Shown: positions 51,498-60,661, counted from the stretch's first letter. The stretch: DNA of 64,000 bases from Theionarchaea archaeon (GCA_018992685.1 JACVGT010000014.1:1-64000), one strand, 5' to 3'. Translations and numbers: made by a program. Notes: a model not told the origin generated them from the letters alone.

Positions 51498-54460
51498 GTT
51501 CCATAATGGTTGTAGGAGGAGGAATTGCAGGAATGCAGGCCTCCCTGGATCTGGCAGATTCTGGATTTCGAGTATACCTGGTGGATAAAGCACCCACTAT
51601 TGGTGGAGTGATGGCTCAGCTGGACAAAACCTTCCCCACACTGGACTGCTCCATGTGTATCATGGCTCCCAAGCTCGTGGCCACCGGGAGGCACCACAAT
51701 ATCCATCTGCTTACCAATGCAGTGATCACCAATGTGGAGGGAACCCCAGGCAACTTCACCGTAACGGTGACAATGAAGCCCCGTTACGTAAACGCGGAGA
51801 AATGCACAGGATGCGGACTGTGTGCCCAGTACTGCCCTGTAGAAGCAGTAAATGAATATGATGAACGACTGACGTTGCGCAGAGGTATCTACGTGGACTA
51901 TCCTCAGGCAGTCCCGTTGGTATATGCGATAGACAGAGAGAAGTGCATTGGATGCGGATTGTGTGAGAATATTTGCCAGGCTGAAGCCATTGAATATCAT
52001 CAGACTCCTGAAGAAGAACAGGTGAATGTAGGTGCCATTATTCTGGCGGCAGGATTTGACGAATTTGAACCTGATACCAAGAAGGAATATGGGTACGGCA
52101 GGTTCAAGAATGTGGTGACTGCCACTGAATTCGAGCGCATCCTCAGTGCTTCAGGTCCCTTTGCAGGACACGTGGTGAGGCCTTCTGATGGTGAAGTCCC
52201 GGGGAGAATAGCATTCTTGCAGTGCGTGGGGTCCAGAGATGAAAACAGCAACAAGTATTGCTCTGCCGTGTGCTGCATGTATGCCACAAAGGAAGCTATT
52301 ATTGCCAAAGAACACAACCCCGACCTTGAGGCAACAATCTTTTTCATGGACATGCGTACCTACGGGAAAGGGTTTGAACAGTTCTACAAGAGAGCCCAGT
52401 CTGAATACGGTCTCAGATACACGAGAAGCCGCGTCCCCTGTATTGAAGCAGACCCCGAAACTCAAAACCTCCTTCTTACCTATGAAACAGAAGATGGTAC
52501 CATAACTAAAGAAGAATTTGACATGGTGGTCCTCTCAGTGGGGTTGGAGCCGCCAAAATCCAATCAAGAGCTGAGCAGCATTTTCGGTGTTCCTCTGAAT
52601 GAATATGGGTTCCTAGACTGGAAAATATTTGAACCCCTCAAGGCAAAGGACGGCATATATGCATGCGGAGCCTTCTCTGGACCAAAAGACATTCCTGATA
52701 CTGTGGCGCAGGCATCAGGAGCAGCAGCTATGGCATCAGGCGTAGTCTCCGGAGAACGGGGCACTCTCGTGGAAGAAAAGGTCTATCCTGAGGAGCTGGA
52801 CGTTGCGGAACAGCCGCCCCGAATTGGTGTTTTCGTGTGCTGGTGCGGTATCAATATAGGTGGCATTGTCAATGTGCCCGAGGTGATGGAGTATGCCTCC
52901 ACCCTCCCCAATGTGGTGTTCGTCGACCAGAATCTGTATACATGTTCACAGGATACGCAGGAGAAGATCAAACAGGCAGTGGAAGAGCACAGCCTGAACC
53001 GTGTGGTTGTTGCGTCCTGTACACCGCGAACACACGAACCGCTGTTCCAGAGCACTATTCGGGAAGCTGGGCTGAACCCGTATCTCTTTGAGATGACAAA
53101 CATTAGAGACCAATGTTCCTGGGTTCACATGCACACTCCAGAAGAAGCTACAGAAAAGGCAAAGGACCTGGTGAGAATGGCGGTAGCCAAATCCAATCTA
53201 CTGGAGCCATTGAAGAGTTCGTCAGTTGAGGTCACTCAGTCTGGACTGGTCATTGGAGGCGGTATTGCGGGAATGACAGCAGCTCTGGGCCTGGCTCAAC
53301 AGGGATTCACTGTCCACCTGGTAGAAAAGGAGGATCATCTGGGAGGGCTGCTGCGTGACATACGCTACACGGTGAGCGGGGAAGACCCCCAGGAGTATTT
53401 GACAGGTCTGGAACAGAGTCTCAGAGATCATCCCAATGTCACCATCCACACACAAGCAGTTGTGGAGAAAGTTGAGGGATATGTGGGGAACTTCACCACC
53501 ACACTGTCCTCAGGAGAGGAAATCAACCATGGAATCTGCGTTATAGCTGTAGGAGGGCAAGAGCACAAGCCCACCAGTTATCTGTATGGCGAGGACAAGA
53601 GAGTCATCACCCAGCTGGAATTTGAGGATATGCTCTCCAAAGGAGTGAAGGCCAAGACTGTGGTGATGATAAATTGTGTGGAATCCAGAGATGACACCAA
53701 GGAATACTGCTCCAGGGTATGCTGTTCAGAAGCTGTGAAAAATGCTTTACAGCTGAGAGAACAGAATCCAGACGCAACCATATATATTCTGTACAGGGAC
53801 ATGAGAACCTACGCGTTCAGAGAGCAGTACTATGACAAGGCACGGGAAGCAGGTGTCGTATTCATGAGGTATGATCCAGAGACAAAACCTCGACTGGAAA
53901 AGAAAGACAAATCGTTGGTGTTATACGCGCACGATTCTGCTCTGGATCTTGACTTTGAACTGCATCCCGACCTGGTTGTACTGTCTACAGGAGTATCTCC
54001 CTATGACAACTCAGCGCTCTCTCAGATGCTCAAAGTCCCTCTTGACAGAGACGGGTTCTTCTTGGAAGCCCACATGAAACTGCGCCCGGTGGATTTTGCC
54101 ACAGACGGGGTATTCATGGCAGGGCTGGCACATTCTCCCAAGTTCATTGATGAGACGATTTCTCAGGCTTTTGGAACAGTTGCCCGGGCTTGTACCATCG
54201 TCTCAAAAGAGAGAATAGAGACAGAGCCAATCATTGCAGAAGTTGATGAAGAACTCTGCTGCGGGTGCCAGGTATGTATACCAATGTGCCCGTATAATGC
54301 ACGTGAATTAGATGAGGAGGAGAAGATAGTCAAGGTCAACGAAGTGCTCTGCAAAGGGTGCGGTTCGTGTGTTGCTGCATGTCCCTCCAAGGCAGCTCAG
54401 CAGAGACACTTCCGTGACAGCCAATTAAGTTCCATGATTGAGGCCTTTGTGAGGCGATAA
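51491..54460 (+). CDS. double HdrA fusion (HdrA-HdrA)
   Basis: The 989-residue protein holds two HdrA units. The first (about 1-425) has the FAD loop GGGIAGMQASLDLADSG, DCSMCIMAPKL and an inserted ferredoxin (CTGCGLCAQYCP and CIGCGLCENIC) but lacks the N-terminal HdrA domain. The second (about 440-989) has that domain (VFVCWCGINIGG), FAD loop GGGIAGMTAALGLAQQG, no inserted ferredoxin, and a C-terminal ferredoxin (CCGCQVCIPMCP and CKGCGSCVAACP). So the fusion carries two flavins and four clusters. Such fusions occur in sulfate reducers and some archaea. It is followed two bases later by mvhD. Confidence 0.92.
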   Translation: MVGSIMVVGGGIAGMQASLDLADSGFRVYLVDKAPTIGGVMAQLDKTFPTLDCSMCIMAPKLVATGRHHNIHLLTNAVITNVEGTPGNFTVTVTMKPRYVNAEKCTGCGLCAQYCPVEAVNEYDERLTLRRGIYVDYPQAVPLVYAIDREKCIGCGLCENICQAEAIEYHQTPEEEQVNVGAIILAAGFDEFEPDTKKEYGYGRFKNVVTATEFERILSASGPFAGHVVRPSDGEVPGRIAFLQCVGSRDENSNKYCSAVCCMYATKEAIIAKEHNPDLEATIFFMDMRTYGKGFEQFYKRAQSEYGLRYTRSRVPCIEADPETQNLLLTYETEDGTITKEEFDMVVLSVGLEPPKSNQELSSIFGVPLNEYGFLDWKIFEPLKAKDGIYACGAFSGPKDIPDTVAQASGAAAMASGVVSGERGTLVEEKVYPEELDVAEQPPRIGVFVCWCGINIGGIVNVPEVMEYASTLPNVVFVDQNLYTCSQDTQEKIKQAVEEHSLNRVVVASCTPRTHEPLFQSTIREAGLNPYLFEMTNIRDQCSWVHMHTPEEATEKAKDLVRMAVAKSNLLEPLKSSSVEVTQSGLVIGGGIAGMTAALGLAQQGFTVHLVEKEDHLGGLLRDIRYTVSGEDPQEYLTGLEQSLRDHPNVTIHTQAVVEKVEGYVGNFTTTLSSGEEINHGICVIAVGGQEHKPTSYLYGEDKRVITQLEFEDMLSKGVKAKTVVMINCVESRDDTKEYCSRVCCSEAVKNALQLREQNPDATIYILYRDMRTYAFREQYYDKAREAGVVFMRYDPETKPRLEKKDKSLVLYAHDSALDLDFELHPDLVVLSTGVSPYDNSALSQMLKVPLDRDGFFLEAHMKLRPVDFATDGVFMAGLAHSPKFIDETISQAFGTVARACTIVSKERIETEPIIAEVDEELCCGCQVCIPMCPYNARELDEEEKIVKVNEVLCKGCGSCVAACPSKAAQQRHFRDSQLSSMIEAFVRR

Positions 54461-54462
54461 CC

Positions 54463-54873
54463 ATGTATGAACCAAAAATTATCGGATTCTTGTGTAACTG
54501 GTGTTCATATGCAGCTGCAGATCTGGCGGGGACTTCCAGGATACAGTATCCATCCAACATGAGAGCGATCCGGGTTATGTGTTCCAGCAGGGTGGACCCT
54601 GAACATGTGCTGCGGGCATTTGTCAACGGCGCAGACGGCGTTCTGATTGCAGGATGTCACCCCGGTGACTGCCACTACATCTCAGGTAACTACAAAACAG
54701 AAAGGAAATATGTGCTGCTGCGCGAGATGTTGGAGCAGTTCGGCATTGACCCACGCAGGCTGAGGCTGGAGTGGTGTTCTTCTGCTGAAGGTGGAAAGTT
54801 CGCGCAGGTAGTGACGGAGATGACTGAAGAACTGAAAACTCTTGGACCAATAGAACTGGGAGCTGGTGATTGA
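54463..54873 (+). CDS. mvhD: F420-non-reducing hydrogenase subunit MvhD
   Basis: A 136-residue protein matching MvhD end to end: FLCNWCSYAAADLAG, CSSRVDP, GCHPGDCHYISGNY, and EWCSSAEGGKFA. It holds a 2Fe-2S cluster and bridges the hydrogenase and HdrA. It is the second MvhD in the operon and lacks the extra domain of the first. The mvhG start follows directly after its stop. Confidence 0.93.
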   Translation: MYEPKIIGFLCNWCSYAAADLAGTSRIQYPSNMRAIRVMCSSRVDPEHVLRAFVNGADGVLIAGCHPGDCHYISGNYKTERKYVLLREMLEQFGIDPRRLRLEWCSSAEGGKFAQVVTEMTEELKTLGPIELGAGD

Positions 54874-55848
54874 ATGGATAAGCTAAAGTTTGCTTTCTAT
54901 TGGGCCGCCTCTTGCGGCGGCTGTGAAATCGCTGTTCTGGATATTGATGAGAAGATACTGAATGTCGTTGAAAAAGCAGACATTGTCTTCTGGCCAGTGG
55001 CACTTGACACCAAGTACAAAGATGTAGAGGCATTCCAAGACAAGTACATTGATGTGTGTTTCTTCAATGGTGCTATTAGAACCAGCGAACATGAGGAAAT
55101 GGCCCATCTGCTCCGTGCGAAATCCAAGACATTGGTTGCATTTGGAGCCTGTGCCTGTTTTGGAGGAATACCAGGGCTGGCCAATGTTTCTGACAGAGAC
55201 GAGATCTTTGATCTGGTATACAGAGAGTTACCGTCCGTATCCAACCCGGACAAGACGACACCTCAGCTCACCTACACAGCTCCCGAGGGGGAGTTGACTC
55301 TCCCACAATTCTTCGATACAGTCAAGGCTCTACACCAGGTCTGTGACGTAGATTACTTTTTGCCTGGGTGTCCTCCCACCCCGGAGATGATCGAACAGGC
55401 GGTTACTGCGATTTTTGAGGGAACTCTACCTTCAAAAGGAAGTACCTTAGCACCTGAAAAAGCGTTGTGTGAAGAGTGCCCCTTGGAAATCCAAGAGAAA
55501 AAAATCCCTTTTATCAAGCGCCCCTACCAGGTCACACCTGATGGAAAAAGGTGCCTGTTGGAACAGGGTGTCATTTGTATGGGCATCAATACCAGAGCAG
55601 GGTGTGGAGCCAGGTGCATCAAAGCCAACATGCCGTGCAGAGGATGCATGGGTCCGACTCCTGAGGTGGCTGATCAGGGAGCAAAACTGGTATCTGCCAT
55701 TGCTTCCATTCTGGGTGTGGAAGGAGAAGAACGCATGACGGAAAAGGAAATTGAAGCCCTGATAGCCCAGATAAAGGATCCACTCGGAACATTCTACCGG
55801 TACACCTTACCAATTTCTCTGTTAAGAAGAAAGGTGATAAAAAAATGA
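54874..55848 (+). CDS. mvhG: NiFe hydrogenase small subunit MvhG
   Basis: The 324-residue protein has the small-subunit cysteines: AASCGGCE for the proximal cluster, GACACFGGIPG, PGCPPTPE, and a C-terminal cysteine-rich domain (CEECP, CGARCIKANMPCRGCMGP) for two more clusters. It relays electrons from the NiFe site to MvhD. No twin-arginine signal is present, so the enzyme is cytoplasmic, as for group 3c hydrogenases. It overlaps mvhA by four bases. Confidence 0.95.
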   Translation: MDKLKFAFYWAASCGGCEIAVLDIDEKILNVVEKADIVFWPVALDTKYKDVEAFQDKYIDVCFFNGAIRTSEHEEMAHLLRAKSKTLVAFGACACFGGIPGLANVSDRDEIFDLVYRELPSVSNPDKTTPQLTYTAPEGELTLPQFFDTVKALHQVCDVDYFLPGCPPTPEMIEQAVTAIFEGTLPSKGSTLAPEKALCEECPLEIQEKKIPFIKRPYQVTPDGKRCLLEQGVICMGINTRAGCGARCIKANMPCRGCMGPTPEVADQGAKLVSAIASILGVEGEERMTEKEIEALIAQIKDPLGTFYRYTLPISLLRRKVIKK

Positions 55849-57299
55849 ATCGAGTTACCATTAATCCTATCACTCGCCTGGAAGGGCATGGTAAAATTGA
55901 GATATTCCTTGATAGCAAGGGAAATGTGGAGAATGCCTATCTGCAGATTCCTGAATTGCGCGGATTTGAACGGTTCTGCCAAGGAAGGCCTGGGGAGGAA
56001 CTGCCCAGAATTACTCCTCGAATCTGTGGTGTGTGTCCCACTGCTCATCACATGGCATCTGCAAAAGCACTGGATGCAGCCTTTAATGTGGAGCCGACAC
56101 CCACTGCTAAGAAATTGAGAGAACTCATGTATGCAGGATACTATGTATATGATCACACTCTTCACTTCTACTATCTGGGTGGTCCTGACTTCATTGTGGG
56201 GCCTCAAGCCCCGGCTGCAGAACGAAATATTCTTGGCGTTATCAACAAGGTGGGACTTGACATTGCAAAAGAAGTGATCAAGCACAGAAGCTACGGACAA
56301 AAAGTCATTGAAATCCTGGGAGGAAAAGCCACTCATCCTGTTTCAGCACTCCCGGGAGGGATATCTAAAGGGCTGACAGAAGAGGAAAGGGCCAGCATTG
56401 AAGAAATGGCCAGGTCTTCTGTCAAGTTTGCAGCGTTTTCTCTAGAAACCTTTGACAACATTGTCCTCAAGAACAAGGAATATGTTGATTTGATTACTTC
56501 AGATGCCTATACCATGAGAACATATTACATGGGGCTTGTTGACGAGAACAACAAGGTCAACTTCTACGATGGAAAGATAAGAGTTGTGGATCCCACTGGG
56601 AAGGAGTACATCAAGTTTGATGCTTCAGACTACCTCACACACATTGCAGAACATGTGGAACCCTGGTCGTACATCAAATTCCCTTACCTGAAAGGGGTAG
56701 GATGGAAAGGGTTTGTAGATGGCGTAGACTCTGGAGTGTACCGGGTTGCCCCATTGGCAAGACTCAATGCTGCACAGGGAATGGCCACACCATTGGCCCA
56801 GGAAGCATATGAGAAGATGATGGAAACGCTGGGTTCCCCTGTCCACCATACGCTTGCCACACACTGGGCCCGCCTCATTGAGCTTCAATATGCAGCAGAA
56901 CGCCTGCTGGAGTTGGCCCAGGATGAAGACATCACTTCCAAAGACATACGAGCTGAGCCGGGAGAACCCGGTGAAGGAGTGGGGGTTGTCGAAGCAGCTC
57001 GTGGAACCTTATTCCATCATTACAAGCTGGACAAAGACGGGCTCGCCGAAAGTGTCAACCTCATAGTTGCCACCGTAAACAATGGACCCGCCATAAACAT
57101 GTCAGTAAGAGATGCAGCAAAAGGACTCATAAAAGAGGGTAAGGTATCTGATGGGTTGCTGAACATGGTAGAAATGGCCTTCAGGTCATATGACCCCTGC
57201 TTTGGCTGTGCTACCCATTTCCTCCCTGGAGAAATGCCACTACAGGTGAGAATTCACAGAATCGACGGAACAGTTCAAACTCTTGAACGGAATCTCTAA
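55845..57299 (+). CDS. mvhA: NiFe hydrogenase large subunit MvhA
   Basis: The 484-residue catalytic subunit carries both NiFe ligand motifs: RICGVCPTAHHMA near residue 60 and DPCFGCATH near the C-terminus, giving the four cysteines. All are intact, so it should oxidise or evolve H2. After DPCFGCATH come about 30 further residues; the usual maturation site (His/Arg after CxxCxxH) lies here, so C-terminal processing may be absent or short. Length is typical for MvhA. It closes the operon. Confidence 0.95.
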   Translation: MNRVTINPITRLEGHGKIEIFLDSKGNVENAYLQIPELRGFERFCQGRPGEELPRITPRICGVCPTAHHMASAKALDAAFNVEPTPTAKKLRELMYAGYYVYDHTLHFYYLGGPDFIVGPQAPAAERNILGVINKVGLDIAKEVIKHRSYGQKVIEILGGKATHPVSALPGGISKGLTEEERASIEEMARSSVKFAAFSLETFDNIVLKNKEYVDLITSDAYTMRTYYMGLVDENNKVNFYDGKIRVVDPTGKEYIKFDASDYLTHIAEHVEPWSYIKFPYLKGVGWKGFVDGVDSGVYRVAPLARLNAAQGMATPLAQEAYEKMMETLGSPVHHTLATHWARLIELQYAAERLLELAQDEDITSKDIRAEPGEPGEGVGVVEAARGTLFHHYKLDKDGLAESVNLIVATVNNGPAINMSVRDAAKGLIKEGKVSDGLLNMVEMAFRSYDPCFGCATHFLPGEMPLQVRIHRIDGTVQTLERNL

Positions 57300-57330
57300 T
57301 CTCTTTTTTCCTCTGTTTTCTTATTCAATC
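57299..57330 (+). terminator. T-rich terminator of the Hdr-Mvh operon
   Basis: The run ATCTCTTTTTTCCTCTGTTTTC directly after mvhA is the kind of pyrimidine tract that ends archaeal transcripts. Confidence 0.4.
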
Positions 57331-57405
57331 TCTCGGATGGCTCGTCTCTTGTTCTACATGAACCTGTGAGACACAGGCAAATTTCGTAAGTTTGACAATG
57401 TGGTA

Positions 57406-57415
57406 AAGTTTATAT
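57406..57415 (+). promoter_or_regulatory. TATA box, leaderless start at 57438
   Basis: AGTTTATATG is centred about 27 bases before ATG 57438. Confidence 0.55.
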
Positions 57416-57437
57416 GGTACAAAAACACTGGACAGCG

Positions 57438-57815
57438 ATGTTTCGATGGCATGAATTCAGACCAGATGAGAAGGGAATTGAGAAGGTGTTGAGCCCTCTG
57501 GAATCTGAGATCATGCAGATTATGTGGGATGAGAAGATATCTGTGGCTCGGGATATCTATGAGATCATGAAAAAAAAGGAAAAGAAGACCCGCAGATCTA
57601 CAATCAGCATCATGATGAACCGGCTGCGCGAACGGGGGCTTCTGGAGAGACAGCCGGAGACAGGAAAAGGGGGAGAACGATATGTCTACACCGTCAGAGT
57701 AACACGGGAAGAGTTTTCCCGTGCAGTGGTGGAAAAGGTAATGAGCAGTCTCACAGAAGCGTTCCAGGATGCCACGGTGAGGTATGTGAGAAACCATCTT
57801 TCTGATAAGATTTAA
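57438..57815 (+). CDS. BlaI/MecI/CopY-family regulator
   Basis: The 125-residue protein has the family winged helix: LSPLESEIMQIMWDEKISVARDIYEIM, RRSTISIMMNRLRERGLLER, then a dimerisation tail with ATVRYVRNHLSDKI. BlaI relatives are repressors, often inactivated by a partner protease, but no BlaR-like gene is adjacent. ATG 57438 is chosen from the promoter; an ATG at 57414 overlaps the TATA box. It may respond to a metal or surface stress, but this is speculative. Confidence 0.88.
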   Translation: MFRWHEFRPDEKGIEKVLSPLESEIMQIMWDEKISVARDIYEIMKKKEKKTRRSTISIMMNRLRERGLLERQPETGKGGERYVYTVRVTREEFSRAVVEKVMSSLTEAFQDATVRYVRNHLSDKI

Positions 57816-57943
57816 GGCACAAACTCAAGGAGAAAAAAAGGGTGGGTCTGCAGGAATCTCAGGTTTAGTCGACATGGGGTTTGGATCCACAATCGAAATG
57901 CGGTTAACTGCTAGCAAAAGTGCTTTAGAATGAGGAGACTCTA

Positions 57944-58753
57944 ATGAATTGTGTTGTGATAAGATATGGAGAGATAGGCACCAAGTCGAGGCGGACTCGC
58001 AGGCGATGGGAAAGCATATTCATGAAGAATATTAGGAGCGCATTGGAAGCAAACAATGTTGAATTCAGCTCCATTGAAAACCCCAGAGGCAGAATCATCG
58101 TTGCCACCAGAGATCCGAGGGCAGTCGACGTGATAAAGGATGTCTTTGGAATTTCGTCAATTTCGTTTGCCACACGAGGGAGTCTTGATCTGAAAGACAT
58201 GAAAGAAAAAGCGTGGGAGTTCTACAGGAGGTTCGGAAAAGGAGGTACCTTCCGCATTTCTACACAGAGGCTGGACAAGCAGTTTCCCCTAACATCCCAG
58301 GAGGTTAGTGCAGAAGTGGGAGCCTTTATTGCCTGCAGGCATGTCTCTGTTGACCTCACAAATGCTGATGTTGACATTGGCATCGAGATCCTGAGTGATG
58401 CTGCCTACTTTTTTGTGGATCGTATTTCAGCTTACGGAGGAATTCCGGTGGGAATACAGGGGAAAGTGTTAATTCATCTCACAGACAGGAGATCTGCAGT
58501 GGCTGCATGGATGATGTTGAAGCGGGGATGTGGGCTGGTGGTACACGGAGATGAGGAGATCGGTTTCCGCCTTGGACGATTTTCATACGGGTGTCCTATC
58601 ACCAAGCTTCTGGACTCACAGAAAGCAAAGAGTGTTCTTGCTGTGGTCTTTTCTGAGTTCCATCCAGAGAAAAGAGACATTCCAAGTTTCTATCCACTTC
58701 TAGGACTGAAAGAAAGCCAGATACAAGAAATTTCGGAAGACATTTTTAGATAG
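57944..58753 (+). CDS. ThiI-like THUMP protein with degenerate PP-loop
   Basis: A 269-residue protein with the NFLD-THUMP half of tRNA 4-thiouridine synthetase: VVIRYGEIGTKSRRTRRRWE, TFRISTQRLDKQFPLTSQEVSAEVGAFI and DLTNADVDIGIEI. After GIPVGIQGKVLIHLT, the place where ThiI has the SGGIDS ATP loop reads DRRSAVAAWMML. So the ATP-binding residues are lost, and the adenylation domain is cut to about 90 residues, against about 200 in full ThiI. It probably binds tRNA but cannot activate it alone. GAGGAGACTC precedes ATG 57944. Confidence 0.8.
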   Translation: MNCVVIRYGEIGTKSRRTRRRWESIFMKNIRSALEANNVEFSSIENPRGRIIVATRDPRAVDVIKDVFGISSISFATRGSLDLKDMKEKAWEFYRRFGKGGTFRISTQRLDKQFPLTSQEVSAEVGAFIACRHVSVDLTNADVDIGIEILSDAAYFFVDRISAYGGIPVGIQGKVLIHLTDRRSAVAAWMMLKRGCGLVVHGDEEIGFRLGRFSYGCPITKLLDSQKAKSVLAVVFSEFHPEKRDIPSFYPLLGLKESQIQEISEDIFR

Positions 58754-58833
58754 AAGAATCGACACATGAACAGCTCATGTGGGATTTCACTGAAAAACAA
58801 ATAAAAAGTAGAAAAGGAAAATTGAGAGTTAAA

Positions 58834-59664
58834 CTACGGTTTCTTGCCTTTTCCTTTGCTCTTACCCTTGTTCTTGTCTTTTCCCTTTCCTTTGCCGTTG
58901 TTGTTGCTGTCGCTTTCACTGTCCTCATCGTCTTTGTTGTTGCCATTTCCCTGATTCCCAAGAGAATTCTTCTCTCTGTTCTGTTCTCTGTTCTGTTCCT
59001 GGTTTTCATCCTCGCCTTCGTTCTGTTCTTCGTTCTGTTCTTCGTTTTCCTCTCCGTCCTCTCCGTTGTCTCTCTCGTACTTGCTCAGAGCATTCCCGGA
59101 GGTGTGGAGTGCAGCATTTGAAAGACCCTTTGCAGCACCAAGTTTTCCCTCTGCTGCCTTTTCAGCTGCCTTCTGCAGCAATTTAACAGCTACATTGTAT
59201 AGGGTCTCCACGGCCTGAGAAACTTCTCCCTCGCCTTCTTCGTCTTCTTCATCGTCGCCTATTTCATCGTCTCCGTCATCTTCGCCTTCTCCGTCATCTT
59301 CGCCTTCTCCGTCATCTTCGCCTTCTCCGTCATCTTCGCCTTCTCCGTCATCTTCGCCTTCTCCGTCATCTTCGCCTTCTCCGTCATCTTCGCCTTCTCC
59401 GTCATCGCCGTTAAGCAGCTCTTCAAGTTCTTTTATGTTATTGGCAGCATCAATGAACTGCTGTACCAGCGCTTCTGACATACCTTCGTTGTCGGCATCG
59501 TCAGGGAAGGGATCAAATTGATCAGGAATTCCATCGCCGTCAGAGTCAGCCCACGGATCAGTCTCTTCATCTTCTTCCGGAGGATCCTCTGAGTCTTCTG
59601 CAAGGATTGGATAGAGGTTTCCGATAAGCATCATGAGCATCAAGATCGCAATCAGCTTTTTCAT
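58834..59664 (-). CDS. secreted acidic repeat protein
   Basis: The 276-residue protein has a signal peptide (1-21), a calcium-binding thrombospondin-type-3 stretch (DSDGDGIPDQFDPFPDD), seven tandem GEGEDD hexapeptides, a helical Ala-rich core (VETLYNVAVKLLQKAAEKAAEG), a Gln/Glu/Asn-rich part and a basic GKGKGKDKNKGKSKGKGKK tail. The charge runs from strongly negative to strongly positive. This suggests an extracellular calcium-binding or scaffold protein. ATG 59664 follows AGGTGA; TATA-like GCTTATAAAG lies at 59695-59704. No family assigned. Confidence 0.7.
   Translation of the reverse strand: MKKLIAILMLMMLIGNLYPILAEDSEDPPEEDEETDPWADSDGDGIPDQFDPFPDDADNEGMSEALVQQFIDAANNIKELEELLNGDDGEGEDDGEGEDDGEGEDDGEGEDDGEGEDDGEGEDDGEGEDDGDDEIGDDEEDEEGEGEVSQAVETLYNVAVKLLQKAAEKAAEGKLGAAKGLSNAALHTSGNALSKYERDNGEDGEENEEQNEEQNEGEDENQEQNREQNREKNSLGNQGNGNNKDDEDSESDSNNNGKGKGKDKNKGKSKGKGKKP
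59270..59410 (-). repeat. 18-bp minisatellite coding for GEGEDD
   Basis: Seven nearly perfect 18-base copies plus a partial one, starting at 59270 on the plus strand. Copies are identical at the DNA level, so the array is young or kept homogeneous; length variation between strains is likely. Confidence 0.9.
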
Positions 59665-59838
59665 GTAGTTCACCTAATCCTCTTAGGCACGATCCTTTAT
59701 AAGCTTTTCGCCGAGTAGTCAGAATATTTTCAATCTTTTTAAGAAATTTCTTAAGTCTTTTGCGAAATATACAATACATGACAGTACTGTGTGTTATTGC
59801 GAAGGGAAACCCCCTGGAAAGATGCAGTCCTGCGCAAT

Positions 59839-59848
59839 GTTTATAACT
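59839..59848 (+). promoter_or_regulatory. TATA box, leaderless start at 59870
   Basis: TGTTTATAAC is centred 27 bases before ATG 59870 of the lipoprotein gene and supports that start over the long upstream frame. Confidence 0.5.
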
Positions 59849-59869
59849 GACAATGGACTTTTGTTTTCC

Positions 59870-60361
59870 ATGAGATATGCAGCGATATTTCTGATCTTGT
59901 TGACTGCAGCGTGCATAGGTCAAGAATCTGAACAGCCCCAGGTGATGGCCACTCCTGAGGAAATCATAACCTCGTACGTTGAGGGTCTGAATCAGAGAAA
60001 TTTGGCTGAAATAGAGGACCTGACCCACCCCTACTTCGTCAATGATGCAGAACAGCTCCTGGACTTCGTCACAAATGAGAAGCTGAGATTCGAGATAGCA
60101 GGAATATCTCTTGTGATGGAAGAAGAAGAGTTCAGGGAAATGACAAAGGGACTCTCTGACGCCGAATTTGCCGAACAAATTGGAAAGAGAGGAAGGTCCT
60201 ATGAGGTCATAGTCACCGTCACCACTTCAGACACTTCTTATGAGGAGATTCTCCTGTTTATTGAATTGGGAGAAACTGAGGAAGGATGGAAAGTCATTGA
60301 ACCCAATGTGCTCCAGTTGCTGATTGAAACCTCATTGGAAGTCGCACAGGCAGAAGGTTAA
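59870..60361 (+). CDS. lipoprotein, unknown function
   Basis: From ATG 59870 the product has 163 residues. The N-terminus MRYAAIFLILLTAACIG carries a lipobox-like LTAAC, so it is probably lipid-anchored outside the cell. The mature part has a helix-rich start (TPEEIITSYVEGLNQRNLAEIEDLTHPYF) and strands typical of NTF2-like or DUF4878-type lipoproteins. The family match is weak. It is divergent from the acidic repeat protein. Confidence 0.65.
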   Translation: MRYAAIFLILLTAACIGQESEQPQVMATPEEIITSYVEGLNQRNLAEIEDLTHPYFVNDAEQLLDFVTNEKLRFEIAGISLVMEEEEFREMTKGLSDAEFAEQIGKRGRSYEVIVTVTTSDTSYEEILLFIELGETEEGWKVIEPNVLQLLIETSLEVAQAEG

Positions 60362-60629
60362 GAAAGCAGCCCGATAACCGTGTGTGTCTTCCTGAACCAG
60401 TATGTTCAGTAGCTACTGATTTCTGGATTTATCACTACCTACACATGAATAATGATCACATGCTGGGACAGAACGTTTGACTGAACGGTTTACACTGTGA
60501 TATTTGAAGCCGCATTGCGTGAAGAAACTCATCAGTTTACGAACAGTGATCCTGTCACACAGAGAGGATCAATGACTGGTGAGGTCCACTCTTTCAACAT
60601 ATCCTTGAGTAGGTCCTCGTGCAGGGATT
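60362..60629 (+). other. intergenic, nothing recognised
   Basis: The stretch between the lipoprotein and dph2 has no good ORF, no tRNA-like fold that I can see, and no repeats. The dph2 promoter follows. Confidence 0.4.
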
Positions 60630-60640
60630 AACTTATTTAT
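60630..60640 (+). promoter_or_regulatory. TATA box, leaderless start at 60662
   Basis: AACTTATTTAT is centred 27 bases before ATG 60662. Confidence 0.5.
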
Positions 60641-60661
60641 GTCGTGTTTCCATGGAAGTAT

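Noticed and set aside
47416-57299. Evidence of methanogenesis
   Set aside because: Hdr and Mvh alone do not show it; no mcr, mtr or CoM/CoB genes occur in the window.
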